A DNA stretch of 64,000 nucleotides from Astropecten irregularis (lineage: Eukaryota > Echinodermata > Asteroidea > Paxillosida > Astropectinidae): NCBI GenBank assembly GCA_963971285.1, contig OZ020252.1:11693662-11757661 (forward strand), written 5' to 3'. Of the stretch, positions 20,811 through 30,964 are shown piece after piece. The notes under the pieces are model-generated. The model saw nothing but the letters and a program-made list of their open reading frames with translations. It was not told the origin of the DNA and ran no database searches. Each line of letters begins with the position of its first letter. Within the stretch, counting starts at the first letter, position 1. The translations under genes and the position numbers were made by a program.

Positions 20811-21057
20811 CAGCTTGCCCGACACCATTTTGCTGGCAGCTTGCCATAACAATGGGGGCAGCATGCCCAGCCTAAAAACAACAATAATAGAGGGGGCAGC
20901 TTGCCCAGCCTGAAAACAACAATAATAGAGGGGGCAGCTTGCCCAGCCCGAAAACAATAATAGAGGGGGCAGCTTGCCCAGCCTGAAAACAGTAATAGAG
21001 GGGCAGCTTGCCCAGCCTGAAAACAATAATAGAGGGGGCAGCTTGCCCAGCCTCGAT
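20811..21057 (-). repeat. ~34-bp GC-box minisatellite in the 3' region of the Ngaro-like element
   Basis: Seven to eight units of GGGGGCAGCTTGCCCAGCC plus AAAACAATAATAGA. Each unit holds the palindrome GGCAGCTTGCC. It lies between the SGNH frame and the 3' end of the element. The minus-strand frame repeating GQAAP/GWASCP is a by-product. Confidence 0.9.
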
Positions 21058-21528
21058 CGAAACACAGAAACCGCATTGATTTAAACAAAAATTGCCAAAA
21101 AGGCCTACAAAGACTACGTAATTGTGAAAGATACTAAAGGGAGCTTGAAAACTCATCAAAACTTAACAGGAGTATATTGTTTCTAACACCTTAATAAAAC
21201 ATTACAGTAAGCATACAATGTCTGAAATGATTCTACCACCTGCACATGTGGTCAGCTTACATAAACTAGCCGCTCCTGTACAAGAGGGTGCTGTTGTCAA
21301 TGTTATCAAATAAAACATTATAAACTTAACATTTACGACGAATTCCCCCTTCATTTGATCGACCCAAGGCAGTGGCAGTCCACTTTCCTAGCAATTGATG
21401 CCATACGCGTGAAGCACGCCCCATAGGAAGGACAGCCACGGCTTGGGGCACTATTGCATCCCAACCTCACACTCCCACAAATCCGCGAACCAGTTATTCG
21501 GTAGGCAAATAATTAAGCGGAGGCATCT

Positions 21529-21850
21529 CTATGTAGAAAAGACTTCCGCTGTACAAGATCGTAAATTATGATTGAAAATCTCATTCCCCAACTGGGACAA
21601 ATGAACACCGTCAAAACGAAACAGCAGGAAATTTGACCAGGTAAATGGCGGATGGTGTAAGATAGAAGCCCCAATGCGCCGGCTAAATGACCGTGCCCAC
21701 CGATTGATGGAGGGTCTCTTCATTTCCATTGTTCGTTGAGAAAACGCACCAAAATAACAAGCACGGTGGAGTATATCGGACCAAACGACAATAGTGTTGG
21801 GAAACCGTGCGCAGCATTCCGCCATGAACAGAGAAATACTTTGCCATACG
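21529..21850 (-). pseudogene. SGNH hydrolase, C-terminal half
   Basis: The minus-strand frame reads SISLFMAECCARFPNTIVVW, SDILHR, then WARSFSRRIGA and FRFDGVHLSQLGNEIF. DGVHLS is the last SGNH block, containing the catalytic Asp and His (D-x-x-H). The W-S-x-I-x-x-R pattern is typical of the SGNH proteins encoded by Ngaro-type elements. The N-terminal half is at 23005-23216, and the 1.1-kb element at 21851-22994 separates them. Presumed role: an esterase/acetylhydrolase-like activity whose function in the retroelement is unknown. Confidence 0.8.
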
Positions 21851-22994
21851 CCTCGTTCGCACTGGATAAACATTTAGGGTAATTTAACTGAGACGATGGG
21901 TAACATTCCAATGGGTTTAGCTTCCCACTGTCCGCACTTGGATTTATTGACGCGGTAAGAATTACCGAGACGATGGGTAAACTAACCGAGCTGCCCCAAA
22001 AAGCTGCTCGAAGTTTACGCACTCCATTATTTTCTTCGCTTCTGTGTAGTGCTATAGGTCAACAAAATGAACTAGTTTGGTGACCAAAAAAAGAAGAAGA
22101 AAAACAGAGAATTCCGACGTACCGAACACCGATGTCGAACACATTATGCAGAAACACAGTTGGACCATGGAGGTATACCTCCATGGTTGGACTGAGTGTC
22201 CAGTGTACATCACACCGGCGATCTACCGATGTGTATGCATTGTAATTTTGGTTGCGAGATCCCTGTAAAATATTCCTTCCAAACTACCATAATTGCATTT
22301 TCCCAATGAGCTAAATCTTACTTGAATTTCACTCAGTTATTATGTCCAATTGGCCAAGTAGAAACATCGTGAAATCCTTCTGAAATCAACGATCGCATTG
22401 TGACTCTGGAAGTAAACGATCACGCACGCCATTCTCGAATTGTCCATGCCATGCGAAACCACGTGTTTCGGCAGGAAGCTTTCACGTACATGTATACATG
22501 TACACCAACATGTGTACAGTACTCAATGTATGTACATGTACAATGACATGTGTGTATGTGGCATGCATGCTGGTGAAGTAGCGCTCGGACGGACCGAAAT
22601 ATTTCGCATCAGGACTAGACGTGTTGTCGGGGAAGAACGGATTGTTTTCGGGTTTTTTTCGTGTTCGTTGTCTGCGTGCAATGATATTAAATGTAAACTG
22701 TACAGCTGTATTGACAACACACACAATCGACACCAGTTTCATGTGCGTAATAACAGGCCTGGGAAATGTCACTGACGTAACATGCACGGTCATTGGGAGA
22801 TTTAACCGAGACGACGTGTCCGCACGGGATTTTCTGGCTCGGTTAAACTGACCTGGTCAATCTTCCTGGCCACCTTTGGCTCAGTTAAACTACCCACGCG
22901 GCTCGGTTAAGTTACCTGTCAGGTAAGTTACCCAGGCTGTCCGCACTGGACTTGATCGGTTAGTTTACCCAAAATAAGTCCAATGCGAACAGGG
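21851..22994. mobile_element. 1.14-kb element inserted in the SGNH gene
   Basis: The ends are CGTTCGCACTGGATAAAC (21854) and, reversed, CTGTTCGCATTGGACTTA (22993). Both continue inward with diverged copies of GGGTAAACTAACCGA/GGTTAAACTGA. Motifs such as CTCGGTTAAACTACC recur several times near both ends. About 200 bp of the interior (22250-22440) match 32745-32945. A perfect palindrome with arms CCATGGAGGTA lies at 22165-22186. No transposase is recognised. No clean target duplication is seen. Confidence 0.7.
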
Positions 22995-23004
22995 CTTTAG
23001 GCAA

Positions 23005-23216
23005 AAGGAATCAGTGCCCACTAAGTTGTTAGTGCCTAAATGTACGATCAACAGCCTGGGAGCCGGCCACCTCTCGTGGAGGGTGTTTAGCAGCCTATGG
23101 ACATCCGAATAACGAGCGCCACCACATCCGTTCCAGTGTACTTCCGGCCGGCATCCAAGTGTTCGGGACGCTCTGTGAACAATAGAATCCCCCACTATCC
23201 AGACATCACCTGTCAA
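23005..23216 (-). pseudogene. SGNH hydrolase, N-terminal half
   Basis: The minus-strand frame reads MTGDVWIVGDSIVHRA, then VHWNGCGGARYSDV and LLIVHLGTNNLVGTDSF. It contains SGNH block I (G-D-S, nucleophile Ser), block II (Gly in GCGG) and block III (G-T-N-N). It breaks at the insertion boundary, after which the frame reads transposon sequence. The residues needed for catalysis are present across the two halves, which indicates the gene was functional in the ancestor. It follows the RNase H region on the same strand after ~270 bp with nothing recognisable. Confidence 0.8.
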
Positions 23217-23486
23217 AAAAACGTATACCTTAGATTAAGAGGTAGCAACACATTCGCGTCACCCGAAAAACAGTGAACACACATGGATAACCCATGAAGA
23301 AATAAGACACATGGAGAAATAAGACATACTGCCGTATGTCTTGAGCCGAGGCCGCGGGGGAAACCGCACGGCCTGTGCCACGCGGTAGCCGAAATTTTAC
23401 ATACAAAAAGGCAACCGACTTGATATGTTTAATCAGTATCAGTATAGGGCGACAATGTATAAATAACAACTGTGCACTATCATCTT

Positions 23487-24271
23487 CTACCACATTGGCG
23501 GCAGGTTTGGCAAAGGTGTCATATCTGATTCTGCCCGTGGAGCTTCCGTACGAAAGCGGTGAATTTGGTATCTAGAAAGCGAATCAGCGATAATATTTTG
23601 AACGCCGGGCACGTGTATTGCCCTGAAAGCAATATTGTGCTGCAGACATCGACACACAAATAACCGAACCAAGTGCATAATTATATCACAGCGGAAAGAC
23701 TGAGTGTTATTGATGTGCACCACAGCTGTGTTGTCGCAGCGAAATTGAACCTTGTGATTTTGAAGCAGATTGCCCCAGCAATACACAGCAACTACCAATG
23801 GTAAAACTCTAGGAATGCAATGGATGGTGACAACTCTTAACAATTCCGGTTCCCACTTTAATAGCACGGAACCATTTGCCCTGAAAATAACCTCCAAAAC
23901 CAATGCTAGCAGCGGCATCAGTAAACAATGATGTCATTCGATTGCCATTGAAGGTGCAGAAAGGGTGAAACGCCATTAAAATTGTCTAAAAATTCAAGCC
24001 ACATCATCAAGTCCATTTTTGCACCAGCTGAGATGTGGACCTTATGATGAGGTTTGCGCAAACCTCTGGTAAGTCCAATTAAACAGCGAGTGAACGCTCT
24101 CCCGGGGGCAACCTCCCTACATACGAAGTTGAGGCTCCCTATCAGAGACTGAATTTCCTTCAGCGTCATTTTACGCTTTCCCAAGATCAAATTGATTTGC
24201 TGTCGTAGTGCCTCAACCTTATTAGCAGGCACACGGACGAGCCGTTGTACGGAGTCTAATTCCAGACCTAA
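23487..24271 (-). pseudogene. RT connection and RNase H domain, broken
   Basis: After an in-frame TAA at the end of the RT frame, reading continues LGLELDSVQRLVRVPANK, then TLKEIQSLIGSLNFVCREVA. A frameshift near 23915 leads to TDAAASIGFGGYF, then LPLVVAVYCWGNL. The next pieces are RCDNTAVVHINN and HVPGVQNIIADSLSRYQ. These are the RNase H blocks of DIRS/Ngaro polyproteins, with acidic residues at TDAAA, CDNTA and ADSLSR. In the intact family the enzyme degrades the RNA strand during reverse transcription. At least two frameshifts are needed to read it. The frame stops at PPMW, where a recombinase domain would normally begin. Confidence 0.8.
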
Positions 24272-25009
24272 TTAAGTGATAACCTGGCTTGGACCCATTG
24301 TTTTCTCTTCTGCAATAGGCACTCCCAACTGTTCACAAACACGCCAAAATGTCTGCAACAAAGCAGCACAACCGGCCCGAGTCTCGCCCACGAACAAAAA
24401 ATCATCTAAATAGTGGGTAATAAAGACCGACTGTGTAACTCGTTTAACCTGATATTCCAGGAAAGTACTAAAAGCCTCAAATAATGAACATGACACGGAA
24501 CAACCCATCGGCAAGCATTTATCGTAATAAAAATCCCCTTGAAATTCGAACCCAAGAAGCTCGTAATCAGAGGGGGCCAACGGAAGAAGCCGAAAGGCTG
24601 ATTTTATGTCAGATTTAGCCATCCATGAGTGCTCGCCCAATGACATAACTAGATCAACGGCTGAATCAAAGGAATTATAATGTACTGCACAATTATCCTT
24701 ATCAATATAATCATTAATAGAGTTACCGAACGGGAATGAAAGATGATGAATTAGGCGGAATTCGCCTGGGTCATGCTTTGGAACAAGGCCGATAGGTGAA
24801 CACTGTAAATTAGGAAATGGTTTGTCCTTAAATGGCCCCGCAATCCTACTCAACATCAATTCCTTATTTAGTTTTGCTAAAACTACATCCGGTCGCACAG
24901 CAGCAGAACTGAGGCAATCAGAATCCCTACTCACGCGTGGCCCACTGTAGCTGAGTTGAAACCCATTAGAAAAACCTTCACTTAACAAACGAGCCTTTGG
25001 TCTGTCCAA
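24272..25009 (-). pseudogene. Reverse transcriptase of Ngaro/DIRS type
   Basis: A 245-codon open frame. Motifs in order: NLQCSPIGLVPKHDPGEFRL and IHHLSFPFGNSINDYI (fingers), KSDIKSAFRLLPLAPSDYEL (palm Asp), CLPMGCSVSCSLFEAFS, THYLDDFLFVG (catalytic YxDD box), and VPIAEEKT. All catalytic elements are intact, making this the best preserved enzyme in the window. It ends at VIT followed by TAA, where homologues continue with an aromatic residue and LGLELDS. The same stop is present in the second copy. Confidence 0.85.
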
Positions 25010-25138
25010 ATAAAAGGAAAGCCAATGCTGCAGAATGTGTACTTTAATTGGAGTGGGAAGGACGAAAATTAGCAGCAGAGATTGCCCGAGTCTCCGGCAC
25101 GGAGGCTGGCAGTGAACTGGCAGAAGAGCCAGAGCGCA

Positions 25139-25618
25139 TCAAGGTGGGACCCCCGCCAGCTTCCATGCTGCCGGAGATAGCTTGGACCCCTGAACCAAAG
25201 CTCTAGTAGTGGTCCCGCCATTGGCAGCCGATTCAGATCGCTTGCCTTTACCCACGCGACAGCTGGCGGCCCCGTGCCCAAAGCGTGTACAATTACTGCA
25301 TCTATGGGGATATTTGCAAGGGTTCCACCTGCAGATCCCCGTATTATATGCGTGGGAAGCAGACAAACCGTTATTAGAGGGGAATGTTTTCCCCATGGAA
25401 TTAACTGCTGCAACAGGCATAAAACTGGTAGCCGGCGCCACTGGCACCCACAGCTCTGTATCCAAAGTTGCCCACGAGCGGGACGGGTCAGCCTCCTGCC
25501 GTAAGCAGAATTGCTCGTCATAACTTCGCCAACCCAACCCGGGGAACTGCGCGGCAGCCAGCCGAACAGTTTCGTCGACAAACGTATGGTCGACAAACAG
25601 CAGATAGACTAATTCCAA
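25139..25618 (-). pseudogene. Gag-like protein with CCHC knuckle, internally deleted
   Basis: The 159-codon frame keeps the C-terminal half of gag: RLAAAQFPGLGWRSYDEQF, then CRWNPCKYPHRCSNC and TRFGHGAASC. These form a C-x2-C-x4-H-x4-C zinc knuckle at about residues 106-119, which would bind nucleic acid. Compared with the copy at 61861-63158, about 0.8 kb encoding the N-terminal half is missing. The junction lies where GTCGACAAAC occurs twice, 15 bp apart (about 25573-25597), so the deletion probably used that microhomology. Confidence 0.75.
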
Positions 25619-26156
25619 GTTCGAATCTCCGAATTGAAGGCGGCCGCCAAAGAATTTTAGCTCACAAAGTCAATAAATGACAATGTAGATTCAACAACTG
25701 TATTCGTTGTCAATCCAAACGAAGGCAGGAGTTTGACCGAAAAAGTAAAGATTTGCAACGTTATTTTATAACGAAACAGAATAGTTGTTCTGTGATCACG
25801 TATTTCAAAATTAGTTGATGTTAACCCGAAGGAAAGCTGAACCGAAGTGATCTTTCCCACTAAAATTGGTATTAGATAAGGCATTAAGCGAAACGTTTGT
25901 CTTACGTCTTGCCGGCAACACATTATGTCACCATGACTTGGCAAAAACAAAGACCTTAATTGAGAGAAATTGTCGTCTTACGTTCTACCAGCAGCGCACC
26001 ATTGAGTGACGACACCCATGTTAATCACCCTAAGGGCGCCGTTACGAACAGACTGTCAGAGCCTTTTACTGATCGTGTACTTTGGCTCTGCAGTCTGCAG
26101 GGGGTCCTCTGCAGCGAAGAATGGATTTTATCGTGTTAGCGATAAAATGAATTATT

Positions 26157-26825
26157 GAAAATGCAACATAACTAAATGTACCTCAATAAACAGCGTAATG
26201 GTATAGCCCTCATTCATGCCTTATCCACGTTGACCATATAAGGCAATAATATTGGAAGGGCTATTGGCCAATTGCAGTGCAGTCTCAAAATGTTGTCATG
26301 GCGCTGTCAAAACTGGGCGGGCATCTGGTGCATGCACGTGCAGCAGGCAGACTTGATATCAAGTCGGTAATTTTTTTTGCGCCTGTCGCGCCCTGCCACA
26401 CGCTATACCAGGGGTACTTTGTATGTGTACACATTACACTGTGTACGTCCTGCATTATGACCAAGATGCGGGGACACAACCGCGGTACGTATGCACCCTT
26501 GACCCCTATTGAATCTATTGATGCACAATGATTGCTCCCAACTTGCGGCGTTTGATGGACAAAACACGAAGGTCTATCGACTTGTCATCAAGTCTATGCA
26601 GCTGCAACACAGTCCTGCTCCACACAACACACACACAGGGCAAGGTTTGTGACTGGGAATAGTAGAAACTTGTAGAAATAATCGCAACTCGTAGGCACTA
26701 ATCGTGCTGGCACGATTAAACGAGTAGTTGAGAATGAACTAATCGAGTAATCGACACGGAATATAATCGCGATTAATCGCCCAGGTCTAGTCATGGTCCT
26801 TTTGTTATTTTCAGGGGTTATGAAT
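26157..26825. other. No gene recognised
   Basis: Intronic sequence between the Ngaro-like element and a solo DIRS terminal repeat. Short AATCGNGATTAATCG-like motifs occur at 26690-26785. No coding motif is found. Confidence 0.35.
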
Positions 26826-26827
26826 GC

Positions 26828-26878
26828 ATTTGTAGGTATCTAAGGTGAGTATTTTCCTAATAGAATATAAAAAACCCT
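26828..26878. repeat. Solo DIRS-type terminal repeat
   Basis: GCATTTGTAGGTATCTAAGG and TGAGTATTTTCCTAATAGAA match the terminal motifs at 16093-16161 and 17752-17845. No DIRS coding sequence lies beside it. Confidence 0.65.
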
Positions 26879-27059
26879 TGGATTTGGCGAGACTCACGAC
26901 TCATAATTTCAGGTCACTGCACCAGTAGTGCAAATTGTTTGGTTTGCTTTTTACTTTTAGTATCTCAGATTTTTTTGATTTTTTATTTGTAACCAGTATT
27001 TTTAAAGGGCATGTACAACATTGGAAACAAACCAAAACAGACAAGTTCACAGATTTACG

Positions 27060-27390
27060 TATCACTTTCAAGGTATGAAGATGGTACTAGTAGAAACATA
27101 TTGTTAAAATAAAACAATTTCAGCCTGAAATGGTGTATCTAACCAAAAAGAGTCAACCAAACACCAACAACATTTTTGATCATGGCAAGATCAAAAATCC
27201 TTCTTTATGTTTTATAAGAAAAATTGAGTTGGGTTTTCGCTATTTTCTTGGGAATTAGATGTCTGATTGAGAGCTGTCTGATCTTAATTTTCACATGCTT
27301 ATTATTTCATGTACATGCTGGATCAGACAAACTGTTAGTGCTGTTCTCTCACCTTTACCAATGTTGTACGTGCGCCCTTTTATACCTTCA
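27060..27390 (+). repeat. Dispersed repeat family (TTTCACAGGTTTATTATTTC), copy 2
   Basis: TTTTATAAGAAAAATTGAGT, TTTTCGCTATTTTCTTGGGA and TTATTATTTCATGTACATGC match 53605-53785 directly and 20030-20330 in reverse. It ends about 120 bp before the SLC4 exon at 27514. Confidence 0.65.
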
Positions 27391-27513
27391 CGAAACATGA
27401 TTGCATGACTTATCGTTTAAATCTCATCTTACATGAAAATTTAGACAAACACAAACATTGCATCTTCAATAACTTAATTTTATTCTAAAAGCGTCATGAA
27501 TTGTATTTCTTAG

Positions 27514-27661
27514 GAAGTTGGGATCCAAGCATTAGAATTGAACCTCCCAAGTCAACTCCTTCACAGGAAAAGCGACGGCAGTCAGAGCATTTTGTTCATC
27601 CTATACCTCTCAGTATTCACCAAGAAGAGGATGCTAAATTTGAATTAGCACGTACAGGGAG
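27514..27661 (+). CDS. SLC4 bicarbonate transporter, internal exon 3 of 6 seen
   Basis: This 148-nt exon lies between TATTTCTTAG and GTAGGT. Joined to the preceding exon it completes a Gly codon and reads SWDPSIRIEPPKSTPSQEKR, then HFVHPIPLSIHQEEDAKFEL and ARTGR. WDPSIRIEPPK is the signature at the end of the SLC4 cytoplasmic domain. The following segment is the variable linker to the membrane domain, shorter here than in many vertebrate NBC/NDCBE proteins. The closing RTGR resembles the R-TGR-(L/I)FGGL joint of the electroneutral Na+-coupled group. The intron before it is 11.8 kb. Confidence 0.95.
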
Positions 27662-30122
27662 GTAGGTTTTTTTAATTTGCTGTTATGACACTTGGAACAA
27701 TGTACCTCTTTGGCAAAACACTAAAGCAGCATAGAACTTGTTTCTAAAATTTGTAAAGATTGTAGCTGTAATTGATGTGCTTATTCCATATCTGCGGTGT
27801 CTGGCATTTAAGCTAGTGAAATTCTCATCTATTGGCTAGTAATGTAACAACTGGCAGATTACGGTGTCATTACATTAAGCATCCTACTGTACCATACCGA
27901 TGGATGCAAAATACACTTCAGTTAATGATAAAAGCATGAAATTTGGCACATTTATGCTTGAGCCTATAGTGTGGTTTCGTATCTAGTGCAAGATGCGGTG
28001 GTCGCCATGACACTTGGGGTGCGCAATATTCACAGTGTAAAATTAACTATGCATGTCATGCACAAGACGGCAAAGAATGGTGGCGCAGGAGGGTCATCGA
28101 ACATCACTATAAATGTCTTCGCACATATCTGTGATGTTTGATACATCGTACATCACAAGTTCACAAATATCTGGGCATTTTGTTATGCAATGTTTGCACA
28201 TGCATTATAATGACTTATAACGATACATCGTACATCACAAATCTGCGCACATTTTTCTTTACATGTTTTTATAGTGGCCAGATTTTTTTCTGAATAATCT
28301 TTGTTTGCTTTATTTTACGATAATTAGAAATCAAGTAAAATGAACATAAAAAAATCAAAACAGCTAGTGGTCAACTGCTGCAAAAAGCACAATAACGGCA
28401 TGCAGTTAGTCGTTGTGATTCGCCCATAATGACATGCGTCATGACGGCCACAAAAATGCGTAAGGACACTATACTGAATATTTTCAAAGGTGGAGAAGGT
28501 GCAGCCAATGGATACATGGTCCACTTTTGGGACTCTCTTACCTGTTAAACCTTACATTTGCATTTTTCTCTAGCCTAAGGCCCCAATTTGCTAGTGTTTT
28601 ATACCAACGTAGATAGGGCCCTTAGCACTCGCAATTTTCTGGTACCATCGTCCTCTGTCTCTAGGGCTCGTTCGAACAACACACAACAATTTTTACACTA
28701 CCGAAAGGCCTGTATTTCTTTCTTTATCGCTATACCATGTTTTGTTTTCTAAATTTCATTTACAACCAATTAGAGCGTGTTGTCGTTATTTTTGTTATTT
28801 GTGGACAATAACCACTGTGTTGTTATTTTCTTTCATTTCTATTTTCTTTCTCACTAGAAAGTGGTTTCATTTTAGGTTCAACATGGCAGAGTCACACATG
28901 AATAAAAGTCGCATTATGCCACCAAATTTTGTAACATGCGGCATATATATGCCACCATATTAAACCTATGGCACACACTTAGACCTACATTGATTTGTGC
29001 CCACAATGCAGTGCCCCTTAAAATACTTGTGATATCTGTTGTACATGGGGAGATAAAGAAAGGGAAGCACCCTACCATTAATCCATCTGCAATATCCTGT
29101 GGTCTACTGCAGTCAACCTACTAGTGCTGTGCATTCAAGACCTAGTATTCAAGGAAAAGAGAAATATGGATTTTTCCTCCTGAATGACTATATAGTTTTC
29201 CTCTACTTACATAATAAAAAAAGAATTTGCTATCCCGGAAAAAGGACCACGGCGCCAAAGACATTTTTGTAAAAATGTGATCACGTGATTACCTAATTTG
29301 CATTGATGATGACGTGTGAAGGGGACTCGCCGGCTATCACGCATACGGCGACTACCCCTTTGCACGTCATCAGTTTACGCAGGTAAACTGCGTTCACGCA
29401 TTGTATCAATATATTGGACAGGGTATCACCGATGCATGCAGCACATGTGTAGCGCCCTCAGCGAGAGAATTACACAAATGTGATCAAACCATCCAGAAAT
29501 GGTCGATTTTTATTTTTAAAAAGAAAACACTTAAAGTTAGGCCTGACACGTTTCGATCCTAGCAGGATCTTTCTCAAAGGCTATTTGATGAACTAAAAGA
29601 ACATGCAAGTGAAAGAAAAATACATGAATAGATCAGAGGATATGGACAAAGGGAAGGGGTGGTATGAGAGTCAGGGTGGGTAAGATAGGTCAGACAAAGG
29701 GTGGGGGTCAGATAGGCAAGATCAAAGGTAACAGACTACTACAAAATGGTTGGAAAGAATGGTGTTGGGGGGGATTAACAAAGGAGTTAATTAGAGGATT
29801 AGAGATCAAGATAGGCAAGAGAGAGAAGTCAAATGCAAAAAGCAGGAGGGATTAGAGAGTACCTGATGAATGAAAAGGAGATATAACCAAACAAGAATAT
29901 TAGTCATTGCCTTCCTGGAGGTTTAGTCCGTTCGGCTGAATAGTTCGTAATTTCTTAATCCCCGAATCGGGGACATTTTTGGGGACAATTTGTCATCGGG
30001 CACGGCACTGTCAAATCGGGGACTGTCCCCGGAAATCGGGGACGTCTGGTCACCTTAAAATACAGGTCACAAGCAATAAATATCAAGGAAGACATTTCAT
30101 GATATAAAGCAAATTATTGTGC
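27662..30122. other. Intron; no gene recognised
   Basis: 2.5 kb of intron. Noted but unassigned: a hairpin-forming stretch around 29315-29400, and TTTCGATCCTAGCAGGATCT near 29550, which resembles tails of a retroelement family I cannot name with confidence. A purine-rich tract (GGGTGGGTAAGATAGG type) spans 29640-29870. No exon is seen. Confidence 0.4.
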
Positions 30123-30126
30123 TTAA

Positions 30127-30502
30127 AGGGATTGCATACGTTTGGTAATTTGAGCCTATTGTTTGTTTCAAACCAATATAATTGTATATATATACCATAA
30201 AACTAACCTGTGAAAGTTTCAATTCAAAAGGTGGTAGCGTTTTTGAGATTTTGGCGAAAAACTAGAGCGGTTATTTCACGCCAGAGAACAGTAAGTCAAT
30301 GGCTGAGAAGCGTTACGGCCATAACGCTTCTCAGATTCATAATTTTTGGAGATAAAAAGTGACATATTTTACCATAACCGCGGTACTTCGAATTGAACGT
30401 TTCTCAATATGCATTAAACTATCCAAAGCAGCTGTACTTCTCACCAAGTAAGTTTTTATTGCCATAAATTTTCAGAGTCATTACCAAACGTATGCAATGC
30501 CT
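30127..30502. mobile_element. TTAA-flanked MITE with AAGGGATTGCATACGTTTGG ends
   Basis: TTAA occurs on both sides (30123-30126 and 30503-30506). The terminal inverted repeats are AAGGGATTGCATACGTTTGG and, on the other side, CAAACGTATGCAATGCCTT. The centre holds a palindrome CTGAGAAGCGTTA/TAACGCTTCTCAG (about 30302-30335). TTAA targets are used by piggyBac and Kolobok transposons; I cannot choose between them. It is about 376 bp and non-coding. Confidence 0.85.
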
Positions 30503-30588
30503 TTAACTATGATAAGGAGATGTATAAAATTGGCCCCTGGCCAGTATGTCATTGAGATTCAAACATTGTGGTGTGAACCTAACTATGG

Positions 30589-30718
30589 GCCTGTTTGTTT
30601 CGGAGGAATCTGCGGAGCCGGATCCCATTTTTCGGATCCTTCTCCTATGCAGGGTACGCTAAAATGGGATCCGGATCCGAAGGATTCATGATCCTTTGCG
30701 TGAAACAAACAGGCCCTA
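30589..30718. mobile_element. ~130-bp GGATCC-rich MITE, copy 2
   Basis: The inverted ends GGGCCTGTTTGTTTC and GAAACAAACAGGCCC are nearly perfect and flanked by CTAT-like sequence on both sides. The interior (CCGGATCCCATTTTTCGGAT, ATGGGATCCGGATCCGAAGG) matches 6178-6306. Open frames on both strands through it are by-products. Confidence 0.85.
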
Positions 30719-30964
30719 TATGTCACACTGGGTTGGATCCAGTGAGACATCAATGCATGGGAGCTGCCATGGCAGGGGGCCATCACAGCAGGGGCCATAA
30801 TGCATTATATGCTTAATGAGTGCATTCTACATGCACAAGTGCTTTTTTATTAATTGTGCACAAATTATTACAGGTAACACACCCCTTAATGTAGTAAACA
30901 AAACATTGGTGAGCAACTAGTGTCCCTCATGTGATGGCTGCCCTCTAGAAGCCTTGGCAATTGC

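Larger units (their letters stand above)
20648..26156 (-). mobile_element. Ngaro/DIRS-like retroelement, copy 1 (gag-RT-RNase H-SGNH)
   Basis: This 5.5-kb minus-strand element is delimited by comparison with the second copy at 60775-63707. The shared ends are a hairpin ATTTTATCG-TGTTAG-CGATAAAAT at the 5' side (about 26150) and TTCTCAGACGACACCC at the 3' side (20648). Order along the minus strand: leader, internally deleted gag, reverse transcriptase, RNase H, SGNH hydrolase (split by an insertion), GC-rich minisatellite, 3' end. The RT and RNase H are of the DIRS/Ngaro type, and SGNH hydrolases are known from Ngaro-like elements. No tyrosine recombinase is visible. Several stops and frameshifts make this copy dead. 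Confidence 0.8.

Noticed and set aside
20744-21159. Overlapping minus-strand frames rich in GQAAP and GWASCP
   Set aside because: Produced by the 34-bp minisatellite, whose units are read in several frames.
25209-25523. Plus-strand frame opposite gag (also 61931-62212)
   Set aside because: Antisense shadow of the gag zinc-knuckle region in both copies.
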